A DNA stretch of 9,162 bases, taken from Pseudorhodobacter sp. (GTDB taxonomy: Bacteria; Pseudomonadota; Alphaproteobacteria; Rhodobacterales; Rhodobacteraceae). The DNA is taken from NCBI GenBank assembly GCA_014378345.1, contig JACMNW010000260.1, positions 1 to 9,162 on the forward strand, in the 5' to 3' direction. Shown here in pieces: positions 1 to 7,149 of the stretch. The notes beneath the pieces are model-generated. The model searched no databases. It saw only the letters and a list, made by a program, of their open reading frames with translations, and had not been told where the DNA came from. The position numbers and the translations under genes are program-made. The number at the start of each line of letters is the position of its first letter. Position 1 is the first letter of the stretch.

Positions 1-150
1 GCGGCCACTGTGGCCAGCTTTTCGTTTCTGACACCAATTTTTACCCTAACCCTAGGCGCGGTTGTGTTTTCTGAGCCACTGGACCGCAGCGTGCTGGGGG
101 CCGCCGTTTTGGTGACGTTGGGGATTATTTTGATCAATCGAAAGCCCTGA
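1..150 (+). CDS. EamA/DMT-family transporter, C-terminal fragment
   Basis: The window opens inside an open frame of 49 codons that ends in TGA at 148-150; the 5' part lies outside. The visible peptide is hydrophobic. A first membrane segment (about residues 3-22 of the fragment) runs into a short loop with the sequence FSEPLD, followed by a second membrane segment rich in V, L, I and G, and a basic tail ending NRKP. This is the usual ending of the second EamA repeat of drug/metabolite transporters: helix 9, a loop with conserved Glu-Pro, helix 10 and a short positively charged cytoplasmic tail. Such proteins move small metabolites across the inner membrane; the substrate cannot be told from this fragment. 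It reads in the same direction as nrdJ but is separated from it by 464 bases, so co-transcription is unlikely. I see no convincing hairpin terminator just after the stop. Confidence 0.75.
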   Translation, partial: AATVASFSFLTPIFTLTLGAVVFSEPLDRSVLGAAVLVTLGIILINRKP

Positions 151-263
151 TCAACGCAACCCGAATCGCGCCAAGCGTGTAGTTTGCTATTGATGCTATT
201 TGTGAAAACCACGATCCAACTGTGCGGTTTGGCGCAGAATTTAGAGTTTATCCCCAAACTTCC

Positions 264-275
264 CACAGATCTGTG
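264..275. promoter_or_regulatory. Palindrome CACAGATCTGTG upstream of nrdJ, possible operator
   Basis: A perfect 12-base dyad lies about 340 bases before the nrdJ start and 8 bases after the DnaA-box-like nonamer at 248-256. Its right half overlaps a second 8-base palindrome, TGTGCACA (272-279). The symmetry is directly visible; its role as a protein-binding site is inference. It does not match the NrdR-box consensus. Confidence 0.25.
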
Positions 276-426
276 CACATCTTCCCTTGGTGGCAGGCCT
301 TGGCTGCCGATTTTTCGCGGGGCCGAAGCGAGGTGCTGTTCGAACTATCGTCAAGCTGAAAAACTTTATTTTCGGTGAATAAATTCGTTGATCACGCATT
401 CGAAATACGACAGATTGATGAAGAGA

Positions 427-459
427 CCTAGCGAGATACCAAATGTAGTGGTTGCTAGG
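427..459 (+). repeat. Inverted repeat in the nrdJ leader (possible RNA hairpin)
   Basis: CCTAGC (427-432) is exactly complementary to GCTAGG (454-459). Inside this pair, ACCA (438-441) can pair with TGGT (449-452) around a 7-base loop. The result is a two-part stem with a bulge on the left side, about 155 bases before the nrdJ start. If the nrdJ transcript starts upstream of 427, this would fold in its 5' untranslated region. No T-tract follows directly, so it is not an obvious terminator. Confidence 0.25.
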
Positions 460-601
460 GCAGGGACGTTTTAAATCTTAACCGCATCGGTAAATGATGC
501 CGCCACCTTTTCTGCGCATGCAGGATGGGCGACCGATTTTTGTGTCTGCAAGAACGGGACAAAATACGACTCGGACCGGGCAATAATCCGGCCGCAACAA
601 T

Positions 602-605
602 GGAG
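602..605 (+). promoter_or_regulatory. Shine-Dalgarno site deciding the nrdJ start
   Basis: GGAG lies 9 bases before the ATG at 615 and is the only good ribosome-binding site near the three in-frame ATGs at 525, 600 and 615. It supports a protein starting MKIERKF, which is how relatives in this group begin. Confidence 0.7.
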
Positions 606-614
606 ACGGGGCAA

Positions 615-3600
615 ATGAAGATCGAGCGTAAGTTCACATCGGTGGAATCCGGCGCCTATGGCGAGATCGGGTTCGCCACAATGGTATCAGAGATTCGCAA
701 TCCAGACGGCACTATCGTCTTTCGCAATGACGCCGTTGAGGTACCGCAGGGCTGGAGCCAGGTGGCCTCTGACGTCTTGGCGCAAAAGTATTTTCGCAAA
801 GCTGGCGTGCCAGTGGCATTGAAGCGCGTGAAGGAAAAGGGCGTGCCCGAATTCCTGTGGCGCTCCGTCCCCGACGAGGCCGCAATGGCTGATATGCCTG
901 CAGATGCCCGTAATCTGGGCGAAACATCTGCCAAGCAAGTTTTCGACCGTCTGGCCGGGGCATGGACGTATTGGGGCTGGAAGGGTGGTTATTTCACCGC
1001 CGAATCCGATGCCCGTGCCTATTATGACGAGATGCGCTTTATGCTGGCGCGCCAGATGGCAGCCCCGAATTCGCCGCAGTGGTTCAACACGGGCCTGCAT
1101 TGGGCTTACGGCGTCGATGGCCCGGCGCAGGGGCACTACTATGTGGATTACCAGTCGGGCGTGCTGACCAAGTCTGATTCCGCCTACGAACACCCTCAGC
1201 CGCACGCCTGCTTCATCCAATCAGTGAAGGATGATCTGGTCGGCGACGGCGGCATCATGGATTTGTGGGTGCGTGAGGCACGGCTGTTCAAATACGGCTC
1301 CGGCACCGGCACCAACTTCTCATCCCTGCGCGGGGCGGGTGAAAAACTATCAGGCGGCGGCAAATCATCGGGGCTGATGGGATTCCTGAAAATCGGCGAC
1401 CGTGCGGCGGGCGCCATCAAATCCGGCGGCACCACGCGGCGTGCGGCGAAAATGGTGATCATCGACATGGATCACCCCGATGTCGAAGATTTCATCAACT
1501 GGAAGGTGATCGAGGAGCAAAAGGTCGCGTCTTTGGTTGCTGGCTCCAAGATGCACGAACAAAAGCTGAATGAAATCTTTGCGGCGATCAAAAGCTGGGA
1601 TGGCTCCATCGCCGATGCCACAGATCCGGCCAAGAATGACGCCCTGAAAGCCGCCATTCGCAGCGCCAAGAAGGTGATGATCCCAGAGACGTATGTCAAC
1701 CGCGTGCTGCAATATGCGCGCCAAGGGTTCAGCATTATTGAATTCCCGACCTATGATACCGACTGGGATTCCGAGGCGTATATTTCTGTCTCCGGTCAGA
1801 ATTCCAATAATTCGGTTCGCGTGACCGATGCATTCCTGAAGGCGGTGAAGGATGATGCCGACTGGGCGCTGATCCGGCGTACCGATGGCAAGGTGGCGAA
1901 AACCATCAAGGCCCGCGATTTGTGGGATCAGGTCGGCCATGCCGCCTGGGCCTGTGCCGATCCCGGCATCCAGTTCCACGATTCTGTCAACGCATGGCAC
2001 ACCTGCCCCGAAGATGGCGCGATCAGGGGGTCAAACCCGTGTTCCGAATACATGTTTCTTGATGATACCGCTTGCAACCTTGCCTCGATGAACCTGCTGA
2101 ACTTCTATAAAGACGGCAAATTCGACAACGTGGCCTATATCCACGCGACGCGTCTCTGGACTGTCACCTTGGAAATTTCCGTGATGATGGCGCAGTTTCC
2201 ATCTAAGGAAATCGCCCAACGCTCCTACGACTTCCGCACGCTTGGCCTTGGCTACGCCAATATCGGTGGCTTGCTGATGAACATGGGGCTTGGCTACGAT
2301 TCGATCGAAGGCAGGGCGTTGTGTGGTGCGCTGACCGCGTTGATGACGGGCGTGTCCTATGCCACGTCGGCCGAAATGGCGCGTGAATTGGGCGCTTTCC
2401 CCGGCTATGCCAAGAATGCAAAGCACATGCTGCGGGTGATCCGCAACCACCGTGCCGCAGCCTATTCCAAAGTCACCTATGAGGCGCTGAACGTAAATCC
2501 CGTGGCACTGGATCACGCGAACTGCCCCGACCAAACCCTTGTTTCCCTTGCCAAATCGGCGTGGGATGAAGCGCTGGAATTGGGCACCAAACACGGCTAC
2601 CGCAACGCCCAAACCACCGTTATCGCCCCAACCGGCACCATCGGTCTGGTAATGGATTGCGATACCACTGGCATCGAGCCTGACTTCGCGCTGGTAAAAT
2701 TCAAAAAACTCGCTGGCGGCGGCTATTTCAAGATCATCAACCAATCCGTGCCAGCCGCACTTGAAACCCTTGGCTACGGCGCGGCGCAATCTGCCGAAAT
2801 CGTGGCTTACGCTGTTGGTCACGGCTCCATCGGCAACTGCCCCGGCATCAATACCACCTCGCTGATTGGCCACGGATTCGGTGCGCGTGAATTGGAAAAG
2901 ATCGAGGCAGCCCTGCCATCCGCTTTCGATATCCGTTTCGTGTTCAACCAATGGACGCTGGGCATCGATTTCTGCCAAGGCACGCTGGGCATTCCGACTG
3001 AGAAGCTGGCCGACCCAACCTTTGACCTGCTGCGCCACCTCGGTTTCACCAAAGCCCAGATCGACGCGGCGAACGACCATATCTGCGGCACCATGACGCT
3101 GGAAAATGCGCCCTTCCTGAAGCCCGCACATTACAGCGTGTTCGATTGCGCCAATCCATGCGGCAAAACTGGCAAACGCTATCTGTCGGTTGACGCGCAT
3201 ATCTACATGATGGCAGCGGCGCAGTCGTTCATTTCGGGTGCGATTTCCAAGACCATCAACATGCCAAATTCTGCGACGATCGGCGAAACCTTAGCGGCTT
3301 ATGAACTTAGCCATTCGCTGGGTATTAAAGCCAACGCGCTGTATCGCGATGGACCAAAACTCAGCCAGCCGCTGGCATCGGCGCTGGTCGAGGATGACGA
3401 AGAAGCCGAGGAGATTCTGACCAACGGCAACAATCACGAAAAGGCGATGGTGATTGCCGAAAAGATTGTCGAACGGGTGATCATCAAGGAAATCGTGCGC
3501 AGCAATCGCGAAAAGCTGCCCGAACGCCGCAAGGGCTATACCCAAAAAGCCATCGTCGGCGGGCATAAAGTCTACTTGCGCACAGGCGAGTATACAGACG

Positions 3601-4286
3601 GCACCTTGGGTGAGATTTTCATCGACATGCACAAGGAAGGTGCGGGCTTCCGCGCCATGATGAACAACTTCGCAATCGCTGTTAGCGTTGGCTTGCAATA
3701 CGGTGTTCCGCTTGAAGAATTTGTCGAAGCCTTCACCTTCACCCGGTTTGAACCGGCGGGCATGGTGCAGGGCAATGACAGCATCAAGAACGCAACCTCG
3801 ATCCTTGATTACATCTTCCGCGAACTTGCCGTCAGCTACCTTGACCGCACCGATTTGGCGCATGTGAAACCCGGCGGCACCGCATTTGATGATTTAGGTC
3901 GCGGCGTTGATGAAGGCAAACGCAACATATCGGAGCCAGCCGAGGCGAACGCGTCGCTCGATTTCCTGAAACAGATCAGCAGCACCGGATATTTGCGCAA
4001 ACGCGTGCCGCAAGAACTGGTCGTACTGCAAGGCGGTATGGGCGGCACGGCGCTGGCCGGCAATTTTGACCCTGTCGCCACGCTGAACATGCTGGTGCCG
4101 GAAGCCGGCTACACCGTCGGGGCAACCGCGCTGGCGAGCGGAGTTGTCGGCATGGACCTGCGGGTGAAAGCCAAGATGCAGGGCTATGAAGGCGATCCCT
4201 GCGGCGAATGCGGCAACTATACCTTGGTCCGCAACGGGACTTGCATGAAGTGCAATACCTGTGGCGGGACGAGTGGGTGTAGCTAA
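615..4286 (+). CDS. nrdJ: Adenosylcobalamin-dependent (class II) ribonucleoside-diphosphate reductase
   Basis: This cytoplasmic enzyme makes deoxyribonucleotides from ribonucleotides, using coenzyme B12 to generate the active-site radical, and works with or without oxygen. The 1223-residue length fits alphaproteobacterial NrdJ. Order: N-terminal class II-specific domain (about residues 1-110), catalytic ten-stranded barrel (about 150-850), TSCPD domain (about 975-1080) and a Cys-rich tail. Visible catalytic residues: Cys199 (PHACF) and Cys487 (DTACN) as the redox pair; N474-P-C476-S-E478, with Cys476 the thiyl-radical cysteine flanked by the conserved Asn and Glu; and PTGTI at 672-676. The tail has cysteines 1196, 1199, 1210, 1213, 1216 and 1222, as in a zinc-ribbon/thiol-relay end. 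The frame stays open 90 bases upstream to ATG 525, but ATG 615 has the ribosome-binding site and the family-like N terminus. A hairpin terminator follows, so it appears to be transcribed alone. No ATP-cone was recognised. Confidence 0.97.
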   Translation: MKIERKFTSVESGAYGEIGFATMVSEIRNPDGTIVFRNDAVEVPQGWSQVASDVLAQKYFRKAGVPVALKRVKEKGVPEFLWRSVPDEAAMADMPADARNLGETSAKQVFDRLAGAWTYWGWKGGYFTAESDARAYYDEMRFMLARQMAAPNSPQWFNTGLHWAYGVDGPAQGHYYVDYQSGVLTKSDSAYEHPQPHACFIQSVKDDLVGDGGIMDLWVREARLFKYGSGTGTNFSSLRGAGEKLSGGGKSSGLMGFLKIGDRAAGAIKSGGTTRRAAKMVIIDMDHPDVEDFINWKVIEEQKVASLVAGSKMHEQKLNEIFAAIKSWDGSIADATDPAKNDALKAAIRSAKKVMIPETYVNRVLQYARQGFSIIEFPTYDTDWDSEAYISVSGQNSNNSVRVTDAFLKAVKDDADWALIRRTDGKVAKTIKARDLWDQVGHAAWACADPGIQFHDSVNAWHTCPEDGAIRGSNPCSEYMFLDDTACNLASMNLLNFYKDGKFDNVAYIHATRLWTVTLEISVMMAQFPSKEIAQRSYDFRTLGLGYANIGGLLMNMGLGYDSIEGRALCGALTALMTGVSYATSAEMARELGAFPGYAKNAKHMLRVIRNHRAAAYSKVTYEALNVNPVALDHANCPDQTLVSLAKSAWDEALELGTKHGYRNAQTTVIAPTGTIGLVMDCDTTGIEPDFALVKFKKLAGGGYFKIINQSVPAALETLGYGAAQSAEIVAYAVGHGSIGNCPGINTTSLIGHGFGARELEKIEAALPSAFDIRFVFNQWTLGIDFCQGTLGIPTEKLADPTFDLLRHLGFTKAQIDAANDHICGTMTLENAPFLKPAHYSVFDCANPCGKTGKRYLSVDAHIYMMAAAQSFISGAISKTINMPNSATIGETLAAYELSHSLGIKANALYRDGPKLSQPLASALVEDDEEAEEILTNGNNHEKAMVIAEKIVERVIIKEIVRSNREKLPERRKGYTQKAIVGGHKVYLRTGEYTDGTLGEIFIDMHKEGAGFRAMMNNFAIAVSVGLQYGVPLEEFVEAFTFTRFEPAGMVQGNDSIKNATSILDYIFRELAVSYLDRTDLAHVKPGGTAFDDLGRGVDEGKRNISEPAEANASLDFLKQISSTGYLRKRVPQELVVLQGGMGGTALAGNFDPVATLNMLVPEAGYTVGATALASGVVGMDLRVKAKMQGYEGDPCGECGNYTLVRNGTCMKCNTCGGTSGCS

Positions 4287-4293
4287 AACTTAA

Positions 4294-4330
4294 AGTGGGG
4301 GCTCAGGTTGTGAGCCCCTACTCTCACTTT
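4294..4330 (+). terminator. Hairpin terminator after nrdJ
   Basis: Starting 8 bases after the nrdJ stop, AGTGGGGGCTCA (4294-4305) pairs with TGAGCCCCTACT (4311-4322) over 12 positions with one G-U pair, around the 5-base loop GGTTG. The stem is strong and GC-rich. The tail that follows (ctcactttct) is only weakly T-rich, so termination may be partial or Rho-assisted. Confidence 0.7.
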
Positions 4331-4342
4331 CTGCCTTAGAGA

Positions 4343-4381
4343 AGTGCTTGATTGCCATAAATCAGTACCAATCGTTGCACT
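4343..4381. repeat. Interrupted inverted repeat between nrdJ and the small ORF
   Basis: AGTGC (4343-4347) and GATTG (4350-4354) are complementary to CAATC (4369-4373) and GCACT (4377-4381). The two 5-bp stems are separated by a 2/3-base internal loop and enclose a 14-base loop. It sits just before a -10-like GATAAT at 4389-4394. It could be an operator for the small downstream gene or a structured RNA; neither is shown. Confidence 0.3.
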
Positions 4382-4444
4382 AACTAGAGATAATGCATGC
4401 GGTTATTGCTGGTGGTTTCGGTACAATTAATGAACGTTAGAGTG

Positions 4445-4789
4445 ATGGCTTTTAGCAAGATCAAGCGCACTCTGGTGCTCAGTTTTGTGATGTTCTCACC
4501 GTTTGTTTTCATTTTAACTGTAATCTTTGTCAGCGGAACTTGGCTCAACCCCATTAAGTCTTATCAACACCAAATTGGCACAATTACACATGCATATGCT
4601 GGCTGCCGACGTTACAAAACGTGTGATTTCAAGGCACTGCTTGAAAACGGGAAGCAAACTCAAGTCCAGCAAAGCTTTGATGAAGAACGGCTTCAAATCG
4701 GGGACGTTGTTTGTGTCAGGATTAACGTTTTCAAAAGCATAGACTTGCGGCATGGTCATCTTGCCGATATGCGCGAGTGCGGCAAATAG
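4445..4789 (+). CDS. Small single-pass membrane protein of unknown function
   Basis: I do not recognise this 114-residue protein. It begins with a short basic stretch (SKIKR, residues 4-8) and a strongly hydrophobic segment (about 9-30), followed by a soluble part of about 80 residues with four cysteines (54, 60, 90, 112). The soluble part alternates short beta-like strands with the pattern G-T-I-T, C-D-F-x-A-L-L-E-N-G-K and L-x-I-G-D-V-V-C-V, as in small beta-barrel domains, so a membrane-anchored, outward-facing domain is plausible. Hand counts give about 42% GC over 4501-4740, well below its neighbours, which suggests different ancestry. Start choice is uncertain: in-frame ATGs at 4397 and 4430 are alternatives and none has a strong ribosome-binding site. 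ATG 4445 gives the cleanest topology and leaves room for the GATAAT box at 4389. It converges on uxaA with 19 bases between the stops. Confidence 0.55.
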   Translation: MAFSKIKRTLVLSFVMFSPFVFILTVIFVSGTWLNPIKSYQHQIGTITHAYAGCRRYKTCDFKALLENGKQTQVQQSFDEERLQIGDVVCVRINVFKSIDLRHGHLADMRECGK

Positions 4790-4808
4790 CGGCGCTACCC
4801 CGTCCCCC

Positions 4809-6335
4809 TCACATCACCGCCCCCATCTGCCACGGCACGAACTCCGCCCCGCCAAATCCCAGCGCTTCGCTTTTCGTTTCCTCGCCGGAGGCTATTCGCA
4901 GGAACAACTCGAATATCTCGCGCCCCTTTGCCTCCAGCGACACGCCGTCCGTGATAATATCTCCGCAGTTGATGTCCATATCCTCGGCCATGCGGTCGTA
5001 CATTTCAGTGTTGGTCGCCAGCTTGATGCAGGGCGTGGGTTTGTAGCCCGATACCGACCCGCGCCCGGTGGTGAAGGCGATCAGGTTGGCACCCGACGCG
5101 ATTTGCCCGGTCACAGAACAGGGGTCATAGCCGGGGCTGTCCATGTAAACAAAACCGTGTTCCGTGATGGGTTCGGCGAATTTATACACCTGCGTCAGCG
5201 GGGCCGTGCCGCCCTTGGCCACCGCGCCTAAGGACTTTTCCAGAATGGTGGTCAATCCGCCTTTTTTGTTGCCGGGCGAGGGGTTATTGTCCATTTCTCC
5301 CCCGTTACGTGAAGTGTAATCTTCCCACCAGCGTATGCGTTCCACGATCTTCGCCCCCACCTCTGGCGATACCGCGCGGCGCGTCAGCAAATGTTCCGCC
5401 CCATAAATCTCGGGCGTCTCCGACAATATCGTCGTCCCGCCATGTGCCACCAGCAAATCAGACGCTGCCCCCAGCGCCGGGTTGGCCGTTATGCCGGAAT
5501 AGCCGTCCGAGCCACCGCATTGCATGCCGACCATCAGATGCTTCAACCCAGCCGGGCTTCGCGACACCTCGTTCGCCACCACCGCCATTTCCTTCAGCAC
5601 CGCAATCCCCCGGTCAATCGTGCGCCGTGTGCCGCCGGTTTGCTGAATGGTCATATAGCGGAAGTTGCCATCCGCCCGCATCCGTCCCGCGCCAATTAAA
5701 TCAGGGATTTGTAGCACTTCGCAACCAAGGCCCACCAGCAGAATCCCCCCAAAATTTGGGTTCCGCGCATAGCCTTGCAAAGTGCGAAACAGGGTATCAT
5801 AGCCTTCATCCTTGCCAGACATGCCGCAGCCGGTGCCATGCACAATCGGCACCACGCCGTCGATATTGGGAAAATCGGCAAGCCAGCCATCGCGGTCACA
5901 CGCTTCAGCAATGAACCTTGCAACTGATCCCGAACAGTTCACCGACGTCAAAATCCCCAAATAATTGCGCGTGCCAACGCCGCCGTCCGCGCGGTGATAC
6001 CCCATAAACGTACGCGGCCCATCAATCTGGGGCAGGGGCCGCAGATCGGTGGAAAACGCATAATCCTGATCATGCGCGCCCATGCCAAGGTTGTGCGTGT
6101 GCACATGTTCGCCCATGGCAATGTCACCTGTTGCAACCCCGATAATTTGTCCGTACCGAATAACACACGCTCCGGTTGCAATCGGTTGCACCGCAAACTT
6201 ATGCCCGCGCGGCACGGGCTGCATCAGCGGCACGTTAAGCCCCGGCACGGTTTGTCCCGCCGCAAGATCTTGCAGGGCTATGATCACATTGTCATCTGAA
6301 TGAAGTCGAATAGTCGGGGCGCGGTCCGAAGTCAT
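4809..6335 (-). CDS. uxaA: UxaA/GarD-family dehydratase (altronate dehydratase-like)
   Basis: Members remove water from sugar acids; UxaA itself turns D-altronate into 2-keto-3-deoxy-D-gluconate in the cytoplasm with a divalent metal. The 508-residue protein is full length for the family. An N-terminal SAF domain (about 9-83) ends in the His-rich HVHTHN (77-82). The body starts with GYHRADGGVGTRN (112-124) and then shows the family's landmarks in order: HGTGCGMSGK, GLGCE, QCGGSDGYSGITANPA, NPSPGNKKGGLTT, EKSLGA, SPGYDPCSVTGQ and TGRGSVSGY. Family membership is firm; the exact substrate is not, because relatives act on altronate, galactarate and other aldonates. Here it adjoins an aldo/keto reductase that could supply an aldonate. 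ATG 6350 would add five residues; I prefer ATG 6335 because homologues begin close to the SAF domain, though neither start has a good ribosome-binding site. It is divergent from gntR and shares its palindromic operator. Confidence 0.9.
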   Translation of the reverse strand: MTSDRAPTIRLHSDDNVIIALQDLAAGQTVPGLNVPLMQPVPRGHKFAVQPIATGACVIRYGQIIGVATGDIAMGEHVHTHNLGMGAHDQDYAFSTDLRPLPQIDGPRTFMGYHRADGGVGTRNYLGILTSVNCSGSVARFIAEACDRDGWLADFPNIDGVVPIVHGTGCGMSGKDEGYDTLFRTLQGYARNPNFGGILLVGLGCEVLQIPDLIGAGRMRADGNFRYMTIQQTGGTRRTIDRGIAVLKEMAVVANEVSRSPAGLKHLMVGMQCGGSDGYSGITANPALGAASDLLVAHGGTTILSETPEIYGAEHLLTRRAVSPEVGAKIVERIRWWEDYTSRNGGEMDNNPSPGNKKGGLTTILEKSLGAVAKGGTAPLTQVYKFAEPITEHGFVYMDSPGYDPCSVTGQIASGANLIAFTTGRGSVSGYKPTPCIKLATNTEMYDRMAEDMDINCGDIITDGVSLEAKGREIFELFLRIASGEETKSEALGFGGAEFVPWQMGAVM

Positions 6336-6374
6336 ATGCGATACTACCATATAAGGCTGATGGGGAGCGGCGGC

Positions 6375-6402
6375 TTGACAGGGCGAATGGCCCAGCTAAC
6401 AT
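6375..6402 (+). promoter_or_regulatory. Probable gntR promoter
   Basis: A perfect -35 hexamer TTGACA (6375-6380) is followed by a 16-base spacer and TAACAT (6397-6402), which matches the -10 consensus at four of six positions. The -10 lies inside the palindrome at 6396-6407, so a bound repressor would block RNA polymerase. The expected start of transcription is about 6408-6410, which coincides with the gntR start codon. Confidence 0.5.
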
Positions 6403-6407
6403 GTTAG
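6396..6407. promoter_or_regulatory. GntR operator, copy 1 (uxaA/gntR gap)
   Basis: CTAACATGTTAG is a perfect 12-base palindrome lying 60 bases before the uxaA start and one base before the gntR ATG. It is part of a 17-base block (6395-6411) that recurs exactly at 8204-8220 in the other divergent gap of this locus. FCD-type GntR dimers are known to bind short palindromes in their own promoter regions, so autoregulation plus control of uxaA is the straightforward reading. Binding itself is inferred. Confidence 0.75.
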
Positions 6408-6408
6408 T

Positions 6409-7143
6409 ATGCTACAGGCTGCAACCACACCGCCGCAAGAGGAAAACCCGCCCCGCCGACCATTGCGCGTGCTTGATGATTTTTCCGGCTCGCTGGCGCA
6501 GAGGGTCTATCTGTCGCTGAAAGACGCGATCCTGACGCTGATCTTCCAACCCGGCGAAATTCTGCGAAAGCCGGAGATTTGCGCAGAACTTGGTGTCTCC
6601 CGCTCCCCCGTGGCCGAGGCTGTGGCGCGCCTTGCGTCCGAGGCATTGGTGGATGTGGTGCCGCAAGCGGGAACCTTTGTCGCCCGCTTCTCGATGGAGG
6701 AGATCAAGGAAGGTGCCTTCCTGCGCGAAGCCCTGGAACTTGCGGCGGTGGAACAGGTCGCGCGCATCATCACCGAAGATCAGCTCGTGCTGCTGCGCCG
6801 CAATTTGCAGGAGCAAGCGGCGCTGCTTGCCGACAGCGATTTTTCCGGCTTTTATCAGACCGATTCCCAGATGCACGGGCTGATCCTGTCCTTCACCGGG
6901 TTTCGTCGACTGGCGGTCATGGCCGAAACCTCGTGGGTCCATGTCAACCGCGCACGCCGTCTGGTCCTGCCCGCTCCAGGCCGGGTGCAGGACACTTTGC
7001 TGGAACATCACGCCATTGTCGCCGCACTTGAGGCGCGCGATCCAAGCGCCGCCCGCAAGGCAACCTGGGCCCATCTGCAACATCTGATCACGTTCCTCGA
7101 ACCGCTGGTGCAGAAACGCCCGGAACTTTTTGCCCCGCGTTGA
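6409..7143 (+). CDS. GntR-family (FadR/FCD subfamily) transcriptional regulator
   Basis: This is a 244-residue DNA-binding regulator, probably the local repressor. The N-terminal winged helix-turn-helix spans about residues 28-95: SLAQRVYLSLKDAIL, the PGE turn at 48-50, the recognition region ELGVSRSPVAEAVARL at 60-75, and the wing QAGTFV at 86-91. The C-terminal helical FCD domain (about 100-235) has the residues expected of its metal/ligand site: Asp152, His156, His200 (in EHH) and His222 (in AHLQHL). Members usually sense sugar acids or other carboxylates, which fits the neighbouring UxaA-type dehydratase. There is no room for an upstream in-frame start, because TAA lies at 6397. There is no Shine-Dalgarno before ATG 6409, so leaderless translation is possible. 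GTG 6469 (codon 21) is an alternative start that would keep the whole DNA-binding domain. It converges on the aldo/keto reductase with only 6 bases between the stops. Confidence 0.9.
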   Translation: MLQAATTPPQEENPPRRPLRVLDDFSGSLAQRVYLSLKDAILTLIFQPGEILRKPEICAELGVSRSPVAEAVARLASEALVDVVPQAGTFVARFSMEEIKEGAFLREALELAAVEQVARIITEDQLVLLRRNLQEQAALLADSDFSGFYQTDSQMHGLILSFTGFRRLAVMAETSWVHVNRARRLVLPAPGRVQDTLLEHHAIVAALEARDPSAARKATWAHLQHLITFLEPLVQKRPELFAPR

Positions 7144-7149
7144 TCGCTG

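Larger units (their letters stand above)
151..614 (+). other. Long gene-free leader upstream of nrdJ
   Basis: I find no supportable gene in these 464 bases. The region looks more AT-rich than the flanking genes and probably holds the nrdJ promoter and a long 5' untranslated region. Visible elements are a DnaA-box-like nonamer TTATCCCCA at 248-256 (one mismatch to TTATCCACA), a perfect palindrome CACAGATCTGTG at 264-275 overlapping a second short palindrome TGTGCACA at 272-279, an AT-rich inverted repeat at 366-384 (TTTATT, 7-base loop, AATAAA), and a longer inverted repeat at 427-459. I looked for a cobalamin riboswitch B12 box and for a typical NrdR-box pair and saw neither. No -35/-10 pair was good enough to call. 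Confidence 0.6.

Noticed and set aside
184..378. 64-codon open frame in the nrdJ leader
   Set aside because: It has no ribosome-binding site and no recognisable motif, and it overlaps the palindromes of the presumed regulatory region.
471..483. CtrA-like site (TTAA ... TTAACC) before nrdJ
   Set aside because: The two TTAA halves are 3 bases apart instead of the 7 of the CtrA consensus.
525..614. N-terminal extension of nrdJ from ATG 525 or ATG 600
   Set aside because: The extra 30 residues are unlike NrdJ N termini and lack a suitable ribosome-binding site, while ATG 615 has GGAG at a good distance and the family-like MKIERKF start.
151..614. Cobalamin riboswitch or NrdR-box pair upstream of nrdJ
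   Set aside because: I looked for the B12 box and its usual partner motifs and for NrdR-type 16-mers and found no adequate match on either strand.
2031..3200. 389-codon open frame on the minus strand inside nrdJ
   Set aside because: It is wholly antisense to clearly conserved NrdJ coding sequence, shows no recognisable domain, and such frames arise from third-position GC bias in GC-rich genes.
4752..5231. 159-codon plus-strand open frame across the end of uxaA
   Set aside because: It is antisense to the conserved C-terminal motifs of the UxaA protein, has a composition typical of a shadow frame, and resembles no known family.
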